Origin: Oscillospiraceae bacterium
GTDB taxonomy: Bacteria; Bacillota_A; Clostridia; Oscillospirales; CAG-272
Assembly (NCBI GenBank): GCA_015064665.1
Contig: SVRU01000080.1
Span: forward strand, 1 to 12,386
Reading direction: 5' to 3'
DNA: 12,386 bases
Part shown: positions 1-6,291 of the stretch, one piece after another
How positions within the stretch are numbered: position 1 is the first letter of the stretch
Layout of the letters: the number at the start of each line of letters is the position of its first letter
Made by a program: the position numbers and the translations under genes
The notes under the pieces: generated by a model
Databases searched by the model: none
The model's input: the letters and a program-made list of their open reading frames with translations, nothing else
Told to the model about the DNA's origin: nothing

Positions 1-424
1 CCTGCCATACCGTAGCACCCGATATAACGTGGCAGGCGTAGCGGAGCAGGGAAACAAGAAGCGAGCCGTATGCAAGCGCTGCTCTCTGAGATTTTGAAAT
101 TTTTTTAAAAATTCCGCCAAGACCGACTACCGTAAATGCAACTATGTAATCGAGCATAATAACGGCAACAACCGACTGCCAGCCGGTAACGTAGGACAGT
201 GTGTTAAGTCCGAGAAGCTGTTGAAGCACCGCGTAAACCGCGCCCGCGCCGATGCCCCAGCCGAGCCCGTGTCTGTAAGCGAGAATTACCATAGGCAGCA
301 TTGATGCGATTGTTACCGAGCCTCCGTACGGCATCTCGATGATTTTAAAAATGCTGAGAACCGTAGCCAAAGCGATCATCATTGCGCTCTCAACAAGAGC
401 GCGTGTCCTTTTTGTTGAGTCCAT
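1..424 (-). CDS. thiT: Energy-coupled thiamine transporter subunit ThiT (partial, C-terminus off the left edge)
   Basis: This is the S component of an ECF transporter: a small membrane protein that binds thiamine and docks with the shared EcfT/EcfA module for ATP-driven uptake. The first 141 codons are present; family members are about 180-200 residues, so roughly 40 or more are missing beyond base 1. The translation begins MDSTKRTRALVESAMMIALA and is strongly hydrophobic with several membrane segments. It carries the ThiT-type signature RYACHVISGATVW at residues 128-140. The His132-Trp140 spacing of eight matches the thiamine-contacting His125/Trp133 pair known from Lactococcus ThiT. The ATG at 424-422 follows a good ribosome binding site (GGAGGT, about 431-436) at 6-base spacing. 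The TPP riboswitch and terminator directly upstream support the assignment and imply repression when TPP is plentiful. The ATPase and EcfT subunits are not in the window. Confidence 0.93.
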   Translation of the reverse strand, partial: MDSTKRTRALVESAMMIALATVLSIFKIIEMPYGGSVTIASMLPMVILAYRHGLGWGIGAGAVYAVLQQLLGLNTLSYVTGWQSVVAVIMLDYIVAFTVVGLGGIFKKISKSQRAALAYGSLLVSLLRYACHVISGATVWQ

Positions 425-440
425 GAAAAGACCTCCGTAA

Positions 441-475
441 TAAAAAATACCGCACAGGACATATCATCCGTGCGG
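441..475 (-). terminator. Intrinsic terminator in the thiT leader (riboswitch expression platform)
   Basis: On the minus strand CCGCAC pairs with GTGCGG (hairpin 450-475, with an inner GGA/TCC extension). The run TATTTTTTA follows at once (449-441). It lies between the TPP aptamer and the thiT ribosome binding site, so the inferred mechanism is transcription termination when TPP is bound. A small GTAG/CTAC pairing just upstream (about 473-484) could take part in the alternative fold, but I could not settle the antiterminator by eye. Confidence 0.85.
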
Positions 476-496
476 TAGATTACTACTGTAAACTTA

Positions 497-576
497 TCTT
501 CCTACGACGGCATTATCCGTATCAGGTTAAAGGGTTTGACTTTCGTCATCTCAGCGCATGGCACCCCTGATGTATA
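497..576 (-). promoter_or_regulatory. TPP riboswitch (THI element)
   Basis: On the minus strand the conserved blocks of the thiamine pyrophosphate aptamer appear in order: CAGGGGTGCC, GCTGAGA, ACCCTTTAACCTGAT, then ACGGATAATGCCGTCGTAGG. The variable stem between GCTGAGA and ACCC is a neat TGAC-GAAA-GTCA hairpin closed by a GNRA tetraloop. The ACCCTTTAACC block is one base shorter than the commonest form (ACCCTTTGAACC). The element is followed by a terminator hairpin and by thiT, so it should switch thiT off when TPP is abundant. The exact P1 boundaries are approximate. Confidence 0.95.
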
Positions 577-595
577 TTCTGTTTGGTTCGGCTAG

Positions 596-624
596 ATTAT
601 AGCACAGTCGGACGTGCTTGTCAA
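596..624 (-). promoter_or_regulatory. SigA-type promoter for the riboswitch-thiT transcript
   Basis: On the minus strand TTGACA (624-619) and TATAAT (601-596) are separated by exactly 17 bases. A TG lies one base upstream of the -10, giving an extended -10. Both hexamers are perfect matches to consensus. Transcription should start near 588-590, leaving a leader of about 165 bases that holds the whole TPP riboswitch and terminator. The -35 lies only nine bases after the thiN stop codon. Confidence 0.9.
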
Positions 625-632
625 TAGGTTTT

Positions 633-1241
633 TTAAATTTCGGCTATTATCAGCAAGGTGCCGTTCGAAACCGAAATTTCGCCCTCCGAGGCGGCAAAGC
701 CGTTTGACACTCCGAGTGGAAAATTCGGCGTAAGAACACCGTCTGAAAGCTCATAGCAAAGTCCCTTGATGAAAACGCCCCTTGCTTCGCCGCCAAAGGC
801 AAATACGGATATATGCTTTCCGGGCATGCCCAGCACCCGTGTCGACTCATTTCTTATAATGTAGGCAATACTGTCTTTACCGTGCAGCACGGCCGTAGCA
901 CCGTCCGCTCTTATGTGCGAAAGCAAACAATAGTTTGCAAAAGTGTGATCGGCTCTTCCGCCAGTGCCGCCGTATATCTCAAAATGAGAACAGCCGCGTC
1001 TCTGCCCCTCAAGGTATGCAAGATGCGTGTCGGTCTCGTCCTTTTCGACTGGAAATTTTATCGTTTCAACATCATCGGGCAAATCCTCTATCGAGTCCAT
1101 ATCTCCAATGAGCAGATCGCACCGTATGCCTCTTTTGCAAAGCTCGCGGTATCCTCCGTCAGCGGCTATAACAAGGTCGTCGGGATATGGGGTGAAGTCG
1201 CCGTAAAACTCACCCGCACCAACGATATAGCAGGTGCTCAT
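633..1241 (-). CDS. thiN: Thiamine pyrophosphokinase (ThiN/TPK)
   Basis: This cytosolic enzyme transfers pyrophosphate from ATP to thiamine, giving the cofactor TPP. The 202-residue product has the family length and motifs in order: ADGG (27-30), IGDMDS (45-50), KDETD (67-71, acidic metal and nucleotide site) and GGTGGRADH (91-99). The C-terminal thiamine-binding part contains KGLCYEL (159-165) and GVSNGF (177-182). Its ATG overlaps the stop of the upstream PLP-enzyme gene as ATGA, so the two are probably translationally coupled. thiT follows on the same strand, matching a salvage role: imported thiamine is converted to TPP, which then represses thiT. The gene lies upstream of the riboswitch and so is probably not itself controlled by it. 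No truncation is seen. Confidence 0.95.
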   Translation of the reverse strand: MSTCYIVGAGEFYGDFTPYPDDLVIAADGGYRELCKRGIRCDLLIGDMDSIEDLPDDVETIKFPVEKDETDTHLAYLEGQRRGCSHFEIYGGTGGRADHTFANYCLLSHIRADGATAVLHGKDSIAYIIRNESTRVLGMPGKHISVFAFGGEARGVFIKGLCYELSDGVLTPNFPLGVSNGFAASEGEISVSNGTLLIIAEI

Positions 1242-2515
1242 AAGCCGTACTCGTCCTTATGTAAATCAAGCATTTCGTCAAGCGCGCGCATAACGCCGAG
1301 CTTGCCATATTCGTACGTAAGTCCGCCTTGCATATAAGCCGTGTACGGCTCACAAAGCGGTCCGTCACAGGAAAGCTCGTTCGTAGCGCCAGTAACGAAG
1401 GTTCCCGCAGCCATTATCTCGGGGTGCGGATATCCCGGCATATCTCCCGGCTCGGGAATACAATAGGATTCAACGGGTGAGCCCATCTGAATGCCCTTGC
1501 AGAATTTTATCAGCTTGTCAGCCGAGTGTAAATCCATAGTCTGAACAATATCGGTGCGCTTCTCGTCGTATTTCGGCGAAACGTCGGAAAATCCCGCAAG
1601 CTCGAGCAGTCTTGCCGCAAAAACCATTGATTTAAGAGTTGACGCAACCGACGCGGGTGCCATGAAAAATCCTTTGTAAAAGGATGCGAGCTGATTAAAG
1701 TTTGCGCCGAGGCTCTTTCCGACACATGGAGCGGTCAGTCTTTCGGCTATATCCTCAATAACCTCACTGCGTCCGACACAGTATCCTCCCGAAACGGCAA
1801 AGCCTGCACCGAGATTTTTCATCATCGAGCCAACGAAAACGTCTGCTCCGACGTCGGTCGGCTCACGGTCCTCGGTGAATTCGCCGTAGCAGTTGTCTAC
1901 CATTACCACGGTATCGGGAGAAGCTTCCTTTACCGCCTTGATAGCCTCGGCAATTTTATCGATTGTAAGGCTTTTTCTTTGAGAATATCCGCGGCTTCTC
2001 TGGATTGCCGCAACCTTAATATCACCTTTAGCGACTCTCTTCTTTATTGCTTCAATATCGAATTCATTTCCGATAAGGTCAATTTCCTCGTATTTTATAC
2101 CGCACTTAATAAGCGAATTTCTGCTGTCACCCGCCGTACCGATAACGCTCTTTAGGGTGTCGTAGGGTTCGCCCGAAATATAGAGAAGGGTATCTCCGTG
2201 CTTCAAAAGACCGCCGAGGGTCACCGCAAGAGCATGTGTTCCTGACATTAGCTGAGGGCGCACGAGGGCATCCTCCGCGCCGAAAACCTTCGCATATATT
2301 TCTTCAAGCTTATCTCTTCCCGAGTCGGTGTAGCCGTATCCCGTGATTTCAATAAAATCCGCAGTGGACACACGGCACTCCTGAAATGCCGAAAGCACCT
2401 TTGCCGAGCAGATAAGCGCGTTTTCTTCAATTTTTCTGAACACCTCAGCGCAATCAAGCTCCGCTTCTTTTGCTAGAGTCGCCGTATAATCGCTGATGTT
2501 GTATCCGTAGTACAT
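1238..2515 (-). CDS. Methionine gamma-lyase family (aluminium resistance/YnbB-like) PLP-dependent protein
   Basis: A 425-residue fold-type I PLP enzyme of the family annotated as 'methionine gamma-lyase' or 'aluminium resistance protein' (Bacillus YnbB). Visible features are SGTHA (91-95, expected phosphate-binding loop), DNCYGEF (207-213, Asp207 expected to contact the pyridine nitrogen) and GSMMKNLGAG (229-238), with Lys233 the likely Schiff-base lysine. The natural substrate of the family is poorly established; the C-S lyase role is inferred from relatives. The ATG at 2515 lies one base after the stop of the HAD gene, with an AAAGGA ribosome binding site inside that gene's end. Its own stop overlaps the thiN start by four bases. 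Length is normal and the frame is intact. Confidence 0.88.
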   Translation of the reverse strand: MYYGYNISDYTATLAKEAELDCAEVFRKIEENALICSAKVLSAFQECRVSTADFIEITGYGYTDSGRDKLEEIYAKVFGAEDALVRPQLMSGTHALAVTLGGLLKHGDTLLYISGEPYDTLKSVIGTAGDSRNSLIKCGIKYEEIDLIGNEFDIEAIKKRVAKGDIKVAAIQRSRGYSQRKSLTIDKIAEAIKAVKEASPDTVVMVDNCYGEFTEDREPTDVGADVFVGSMMKNLGAGFAVSGGYCVGRSEVIEDIAERLTAPCVGKSLGANFNQLASFYKGFFMAPASVASTLKSMVFAARLLELAGFSDVSPKYDEKRTDIVQTMDLHSADKLIKFCKGIQMGSPVESYCIPEPGDMPGYPHPEIMAAGTFVTGATNELSCDGPLCEPYTAYMQGGLTYEYGKLGVMRALDEMLDLHKDEYGL

Positions 2516-2516
2516 A

Positions 2517-3200
2517 TTAAATCCTTTCTAAAAGCCGAGGTATCTCGTCAAGAGAGGTAACCTCGTAATCGGGCTTTATATTTCCCGTCGGTTTTTCCTT
2601 GGGATTATAAAGGCAGGTTCTTATTCCCGCGTTTATTCCGCCGAGAATATCCGAGGTCAGACTGTCACCGATGATTATAGCCTCGTCTCTGTTGAAATTC
2701 TCGATTTTTTCAAAGCAACCCTCGAAAAACTCGCGCGACGGCTTATTGTGGCCTATTCTTTCCGAAATAAATATTCCGCTTGCAAATTCGTCTATTCCCG
2801 AAAGCGAGATTCTTCCGTCCTGGACTATTGCCGTTCCGTTTGATGCGAAATAAATTTCATATTTGCCGTAAAGCGAATTTAAAAGCTCCACGGCGCCCGG
2901 CAGAAAATAATAGCTGCGGCTCAGATTCCTTTCATAGAGCCTCTGCGCCCGTCTTGCATCGATTTCAAGTCCGAGCTTTTCAAAAAGAATCTCGTACCGT
3001 CTTATGAGCAGGACCTCTCGCGTGACCTCGCCGCGCTCAAGAGCCTCCCATTGCCCTCGGTTTATTTCACTGTAAAGCGATATCGTTTCTTCGGTCGGCT
3101 CAACTCCAAGCTCGGAAAGAGCCTCGGAAAGCGCCGCCTTTTCGGATTTTTTAAAGTCGAATATCGTGTCGTCGATATCCAAAAAAACGTATTTAATCAA
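2517..3200 (-). CDS. HAD-superfamily hydrolase, YjjG/YfnB-like nucleotidase (TTG start)
   Basis: A 227-residue HAD subfamily IA phosphatase. Motif I is DIDDT (8-12, nucleophile Asp8 and acid/base Asp10), motif II is SNG (120-122), motif III is Lys153 in NKPS, and motif IV is GDSLTSDI (178-185). A helical cap domain covers about residues 15-95. The pattern resembles the YjjG family, whose studied members hydrolyse noncanonical pyrimidine nucleotides; this exact substrate is inferred. The frame stays open to a TTG at 3221, but GGGGAGG (3207-3213) sits six bases before the TTG at 3200. That second TTG also puts motif I at the usual distance from the N-terminus, so I take 3200. The gene belongs to the minus-strand operon, 38 bases after ylmH and one base before the PLP-enzyme gene. 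Confidence 0.87.
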   Translation of the reverse strand: MIKYVFLDIDDTIFDFKKSEKAALSEALSELGVEPTEETISLYSEINRGQWEALERGEVTREVLLIRRYEILFEKLGLEIDARRAQRLYERNLSRSYYFLPGAVELLNSLYGKYEIYFASNGTAIVQDGRISLSGIDEFASGIFISERIGHNKPSREFFEGCFEKIENFNRDEAIIIGDSLTSDILGGINAGIRTCLYNPKEKPTGNIKPDYEVTSLDEIPRLLERI

Positions 3201-3206
3201 TGGAAG

Positions 3207-3213
3207 CCTCCCC
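3207..3213 (-). promoter_or_regulatory. Ribosome binding site that fixes the HAD gene start
   Basis: GGGGAGG on the minus strand ends six bases before the TTG at 3200-3198. The other in-frame TTG (3221) lies upstream of this site and has no comparable purine-rich sequence at a suitable distance. Confidence 0.8.
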
Positions 3214-3238
3214 AAAATCAATTGTCACGTGCTTTTTC

Positions 3239-3994
3239 TCATACGTACAGGTCAACCTCTATATTAAGCTTGCCCTTTTTTGAGGTGCTTTCATATCCGA
3301 GGTAGATCATTCTTCCGTGCCCGCGCACGCTGATTTTTTCCTTTCTTTTCGGAATATAAGAGGTGTTTTCGCAAAGCCTGCCGTCAATATAGACAAGCCT
3401 CTTTGAAAAGAGCGACTGTGCCTCCTCACGCGATAGGCAGAACACCTTCGCAACTATCGCGTCAACGCGCTCTCCGTTTGCTTGTATTTTTCGTCTTTCG
3501 GTTTTATATAGCTCGCCCTCAGGCAGCTTATCGACAAGAGAAAGCTTCATATCGGTGCGCTTGACCCGTGATAGCTCGGACATGATGAAGGGAGCAATAT
3601 CACTTTTCGCAAAAATATATCCGACGTTATCAAGTATCGGAATATCGCCAAGAGTCGAGCGTTCAATTCCGAGATTTAAAAGCGCGCCCAAAAAGTCGCG
3701 GTGAGTGAGCTTGTCCGCAAATTTTTGTGACACGGGCTCGGCTTTTATGCACACGATAGGAAAATTCTCGCTATATCCAAAACTCTCCTCGTCGCCAAAG
3801 CGCACCATGATTCGCTCCGCGCCCGAAGCTCCGCCGAAGACGGTGTAGGGGATACCGCGAAAGGCGGTCTTCGCTTCATTGAAAACCGCTTGCTCGGCAA
3901 GACCGAGAAAATCTGTAAAAAAGTAGATGCCTGCATTATATGATTTGTTTGCAAGCTCAATAAATCTTTTTTTGAGAAGCTCGGTGCCGTCCAT
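3239..3994 (-). CDS. ylmH: YlmH family S4-domain RNA-binding protein
   Basis: A 251-residue homologue of YlmH. The N-terminal part holds the family signature LTHRDFLGALLNLGI (96-110) followed by GDI and an adjoining motif ILDNVGYIF (120-128). The C-terminal S4 domain spans about residues 175-232 (ERVDAIVAKV, then SRLVYIDG-like KRLVYIDG, then ISVRGHGRM). In Bacillus subtilis YlmH binds the large ribosomal subunit and has been tied to ribosome-associated quality control; that role is carried over by homology. The ATG shares a base with the stop of the isomerase gene (TGATG) and has no strong ribosome binding site of its own, so translational coupling is likely. Together with RsmF and the isomerase it makes the operon's first half translation and folding related. 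It is not next to divIVA as in Bacillus. Confidence 0.92.
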   Translation of the reverse strand: MDGTELLKKRFIELANKSYNAGIYFFTDFLGLAEQAVFNEAKTAFRGIPYTVFGGASGAERIMVRFGDEESFGYSENFPIVCIKAEPVSQKFADKLTHRDFLGALLNLGIERSTLGDIPILDNVGYIFAKSDIAPFIMSELSRVKRTDMKLSLVDKLPEGELYKTERRKIQANGERVDAIVAKVFCLSREEAQSLFSKRLVYIDGRLCENTSYIPKRKEKISVRGHGRMIYLGYESTSKKGKLNIEVDLYV

Positions 3995-4746
3995 CAGATA
4001 GTCATCATATCAACCGGATACATAATCTTGAGTTGGTTGATTTTTGATTCGTAAGCCTTGCGGCGCTTGTCGTTAAGAAGAGCAGTTTTTATTTCTTCCT
4101 TAATTTCATCGTAAGGAGTTTCCTTTGACTCGGATTTTGATACGAGCTTGATGAGGTGATAACCGAACTGTGTCTTTACGGGTGTCTCGGTAATAGCACC
4201 GACCTCCATTTCAAAAACCGCGCTGTCAAATTCGGGAACCATTTGACCTCTTCCAAAGTCACCGAGGTTTCCGCCGTTCTGCTTTGACGGGCAGCTTGAG
4301 TATTCCGCCGCCGCATCCTCAAACGTCTTTTTGCCCGACGCTATCTCCTCGTATATAGCCTTAGCCTTTTCCTCGCTGTCAACGAGAATGTGACTTGCAT
4401 TTACGGTTTCACCCGTAACAAACTCTTCCTTGTGTCCCTCGTAATATTCTTTTGCTTCGGTTTCGGTAACGTTTACGCCCGAAATTGCCTTTTCGCCCGC
4501 GTAGCTTGTGAGAAGGTTGTCTTTAAGTCTGTTTAGCTGCTCTCTGAAAGCGGGCTCGGCTTCGTAAAGATTTCTCTTAGCATCGAGAAGAAGAAGCTTG
4601 TTTCCGATAAGCTGCTGCAAAATTGCCCGTCTGCCCTCGGGATTATTATACATCTGTCCTCTCTGACCGAGGCTTGCAATGAATTCATTTACTTCGCTTT
4701 CTGTAACCTGAAGACCGCCAACCGTAGCAAGTATTTTTTCTGCCAT
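3994..4746 (-). CDS. PpiC-type (parvulin) peptidyl-prolyl isomerase, apparently cytosolic
   Basis: A 250-residue protein with an N-terminal SurA/PrsA-like helical chaperone region (about 1-90) and one parvulin domain (about 114-205). The domain shows VNASHIL (115-121), GGNLGDFGRGQMVPEF (158-173) and TQFGYHLIK (192-200), with the conserved histidines His119 and His197. It should catalyse cis-trans isomerisation of proline peptide bonds and help folding. No signal peptide or lipobox precedes the start (MAEKILATVGG), unlike the exported lipoprotein PrsA, so it probably acts in the cytosol. The ATG at 4746 follows an AAGGAG ribosome binding site at about nine bases. Its stop overlaps the ylmH start by one base. 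Confidence 0.9.
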   Translation of the reverse strand: MAEKILATVGGLQVTESEVNEFIASLGQRGQMYNNPEGRRAILQQLIGNKLLLLDAKRNLYEAEPAFREQLNRLKDNLLTSYAGEKAISGVNVTETEAKEYYEGHKEEFVTGETVNASHILVDSEEKAKAIYEEIASGKKTFEDAAAEYSSCPSKQNGGNLGDFGRGQMVPEFDSAVFEMEVGAITETPVKTQFGYHLIKLVSKSESKETPYDEIKEEIKTALLNDKRRKAYESKINQLKIMYPVDMMTI

Positions 4747-4779
4747 TTTATATTTCTCCTTGTAAATTTAATAAACTTT

Positions 4780-6153
4780 TTAGTTTTTATTTCTCAGTCC
4801 TTTGGGATAATGATTTTTTATTCTGCCACCGCTTGCTTTTCCGCCGCCAAGGCTGACTCCCTCGTAAAGAACCGCGCACCACCCATCACCGTCCGCCGTT
4901 TTCGCGTCAATCTCCTCTCCGCGAAGATAACTCTTTATTCTCAAATCGTCTTTGTTAATGTTTTCCTGCCTTTTGAACAGCCTTCCGTAAGCCGAAAAGA
5001 ACTGGTGAGAGGGAAAAAGAAGTCCCTTTTCCACTCTGCCGATTAGAACTCCCGCAGAGAAAACCGACCGCTCGGGTATAGGATATCCGTGTGAGATAAT
5101 TACTATGTTTTCGCTGACCTTAGCTATTCTGCCCGCGGGCTTTGAACGAAGCGCATCTGTGAAAAATTTTTGAATAGCAGCGTTTTCCTCTTTTGACAGG
5201 GGCTTTGCCGCGTCTTTATAAAGAATTGATTTTTCTATGTCAGTCCTTCTTTGCATAAGCGCGATAAACTGACCCTCGCCTTCGGATTCGTGCGGATAAA
5301 ATCTGCGGCAAAGCTTAAGGGTTTCGTGCTCGGCTCCCTCAAATACTATGCCGTCTGAGGTTGCGCGCCGAAGCTCTTTCTTGACCGGTATAAGCTCGTA
5401 GTCGTCGTTTTCCGAAAGAAAGGAATCAATTATCATTTCGTTTTCTTCAAGCGAATAGGTGCAGGTCGAATAAAGCAGATATCCACCGTCTGCAACGAGA
5501 TTTGCGAGATTTTTCAGTATCTCGCTTTGCCTTTTTGCGCAAATACGGACGTTTTCCTCGCTCCATTCGAAAACTGCGTTATCGGATTTTCTGAACATAC
5601 CCTCGCCTGAGCAGGGCACGTCTGCGATAACTAGGTCGAAAAATGCCGAATAAAGCTTTGACAGCTCGCGCGTGTCAAGCGATGTGACTATCGCGTTTTT
5701 GATTCCGAGCCGCTCAAAATTTGAAACTACCGTTTTCGCTCTTTTCGGAACGTACTCGTTTGAGAAAAGAAAGCCTGAGTCCCCGATTTTAGCCGCAGCC
5801 TGACCGGATTTTCCGCCGGGAGAGGCACATGAGTCAAGCACCGACCACCCCTCTTTGATATCGAGCGCGTTTGCCGTAGCCATAGCTCCGGGGTCTTGAA
5901 TATATATCACTCCCGCGTGATGCTCGGGAGAATTTCCGACACCGTCAAAATCTGAAAGAATAAATCCGTCGGTAGAGTAGGGAAGCGGTGTGAGGTCGAA
6001 ATCGTTATTTCCGCAAAAAAAGGAAGGCTCGGTTTTCAGAGTATTAACGCGAAGTCCGCGAACTGCTTCCTTGTTTTCCAGCGCATAAAGAAATTCTTCA
6101 TACTCATCTTTGAGAAGAGTTTTCATGCGGCTCTTGAATTTTTCGTCGAGCAT
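4780..6153 (-). CDS. rsmF: RsmF/RsmB (NOL1/NOP2/Sun) family 16S rRNA m5C methyltransferase
   Basis: A 457-residue SAM-dependent RNA cytosine-C5 methyltransferase. An N-terminal RNA-binding part is followed by the catalytic domain: SAM-binding VLDSCASPGGKS (105-116), motif IV DVPCSGEGMFRK (178-189, Cys181 for product release) and motif VI STCTYS (229-234, Cys231 the expected nucleophile). The C-terminal segment (about 315-457) ends with GWCAVLYEGVSLGGGK and KNHYPKGLR, the layout of RsmF/YebU-like enzymes with a PUA-like tail. The precise rRNA position cannot be read from sequence; closely similar Bacillota proteins are usually called RsmF or simply RsmB/NOP. The ATG at 6153 has GAGGTGAGG just upstream. 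It is the first gene of the minus-strand operon, about 20 bases from its predicted transcription start, and is followed 33 bases later by the isomerase gene. Confidence 0.9.
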   Translation of the reverse strand: MLDEKFKSRMKTLLKDEYEEFLYALENKEAVRGLRVNTLKTEPSFFCGNNDFDLTPLPYSTDGFILSDFDGVGNSPEHHAGVIYIQDPGAMATANALDIKEGWSVLDSCASPGGKSGQAAAKIGDSGFLFSNEYVPKRAKTVVSNFERLGIKNAIVTSLDTRELSKLYSAFFDLVIADVPCSGEGMFRKSDNAVFEWSEENVRICAKRQSEILKNLANLVADGGYLLYSTCTYSLEENEMIIDSFLSENDDYELIPVKKELRRATSDGIVFEGAEHETLKLCRRFYPHESEGEGQFIALMQRRTDIEKSILYKDAAKPLSKEENAAIQKFFTDALRSKPAGRIAKVSENIVIISHGYPIPERSVFSAGVLIGRVEKGLLFPSHQFFSAYGRLFKRQENINKDDLRIKSYLRGEEIDAKTADGDGWCAVLYEGVSLGGGKASGGRIKNHYPKGLRNKN

Positions 6154-6180
6154 ATCCTCACCTCACAGTCATACTAAAAT

Positions 6181-6209
6181 ATTATACAGTATTTAATGTC
6201 TGTTGTCAA
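6181..6209 (-). promoter_or_regulatory. SigA-type promoter of the rsmF operon
   Basis: On the minus strand TTGACA (6209-6204), a 17-base spacer and TATAAT (6186-6181): perfect consensus. The start site would fall near 6174, giving a leader of about 20 bases before the rsmF ATG. Confidence 0.9.
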
Positions 6210-6231
6210 GAAAATATAGATGAAAATGCTA

Positions 6232-6260
6232 TTGACTTACGTTTTTTTTGGTGTTATACT
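6232..6260 (+). promoter_or_regulatory. SigA-type promoter of the M16 peptidase-MFS operon
   Basis: TTGACT (6232-6237), a 17-base spacer containing a T8 run, and TATACT (6255-6260). It is divergent from the rsmF promoter, with only 22 bases between the two -35 boxes. The start site would be near 6267, about 25 bases before the GTG at 6292. Confidence 0.85.
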
Positions 6261-6277
6261 ATAAAGCGTCATAAAAT

Positions 6278-6286
6278 GGGGGGTGA
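6278..6286 (+). promoter_or_regulatory. Ribosome binding site selecting the GTG at 6292
   Basis: GGGGGGTGA closely resembles the full anti-16S sequence (GGAGGTGA), with a five-base spacer to the GTG at 6292. The alternative GTG at 6283 lies within the site and would have no room for its own. Confidence 0.75.
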
Positions 6287-6291
6287 AAGCC

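Noticed and set aside
813..1337. 174-codon plus-strand open frame opposite thiN
   Set aside because: It lies antisense to two clear protein families, has no ribosome binding site, and its translation has no recognisable domain. It is a by-product of codon bias.
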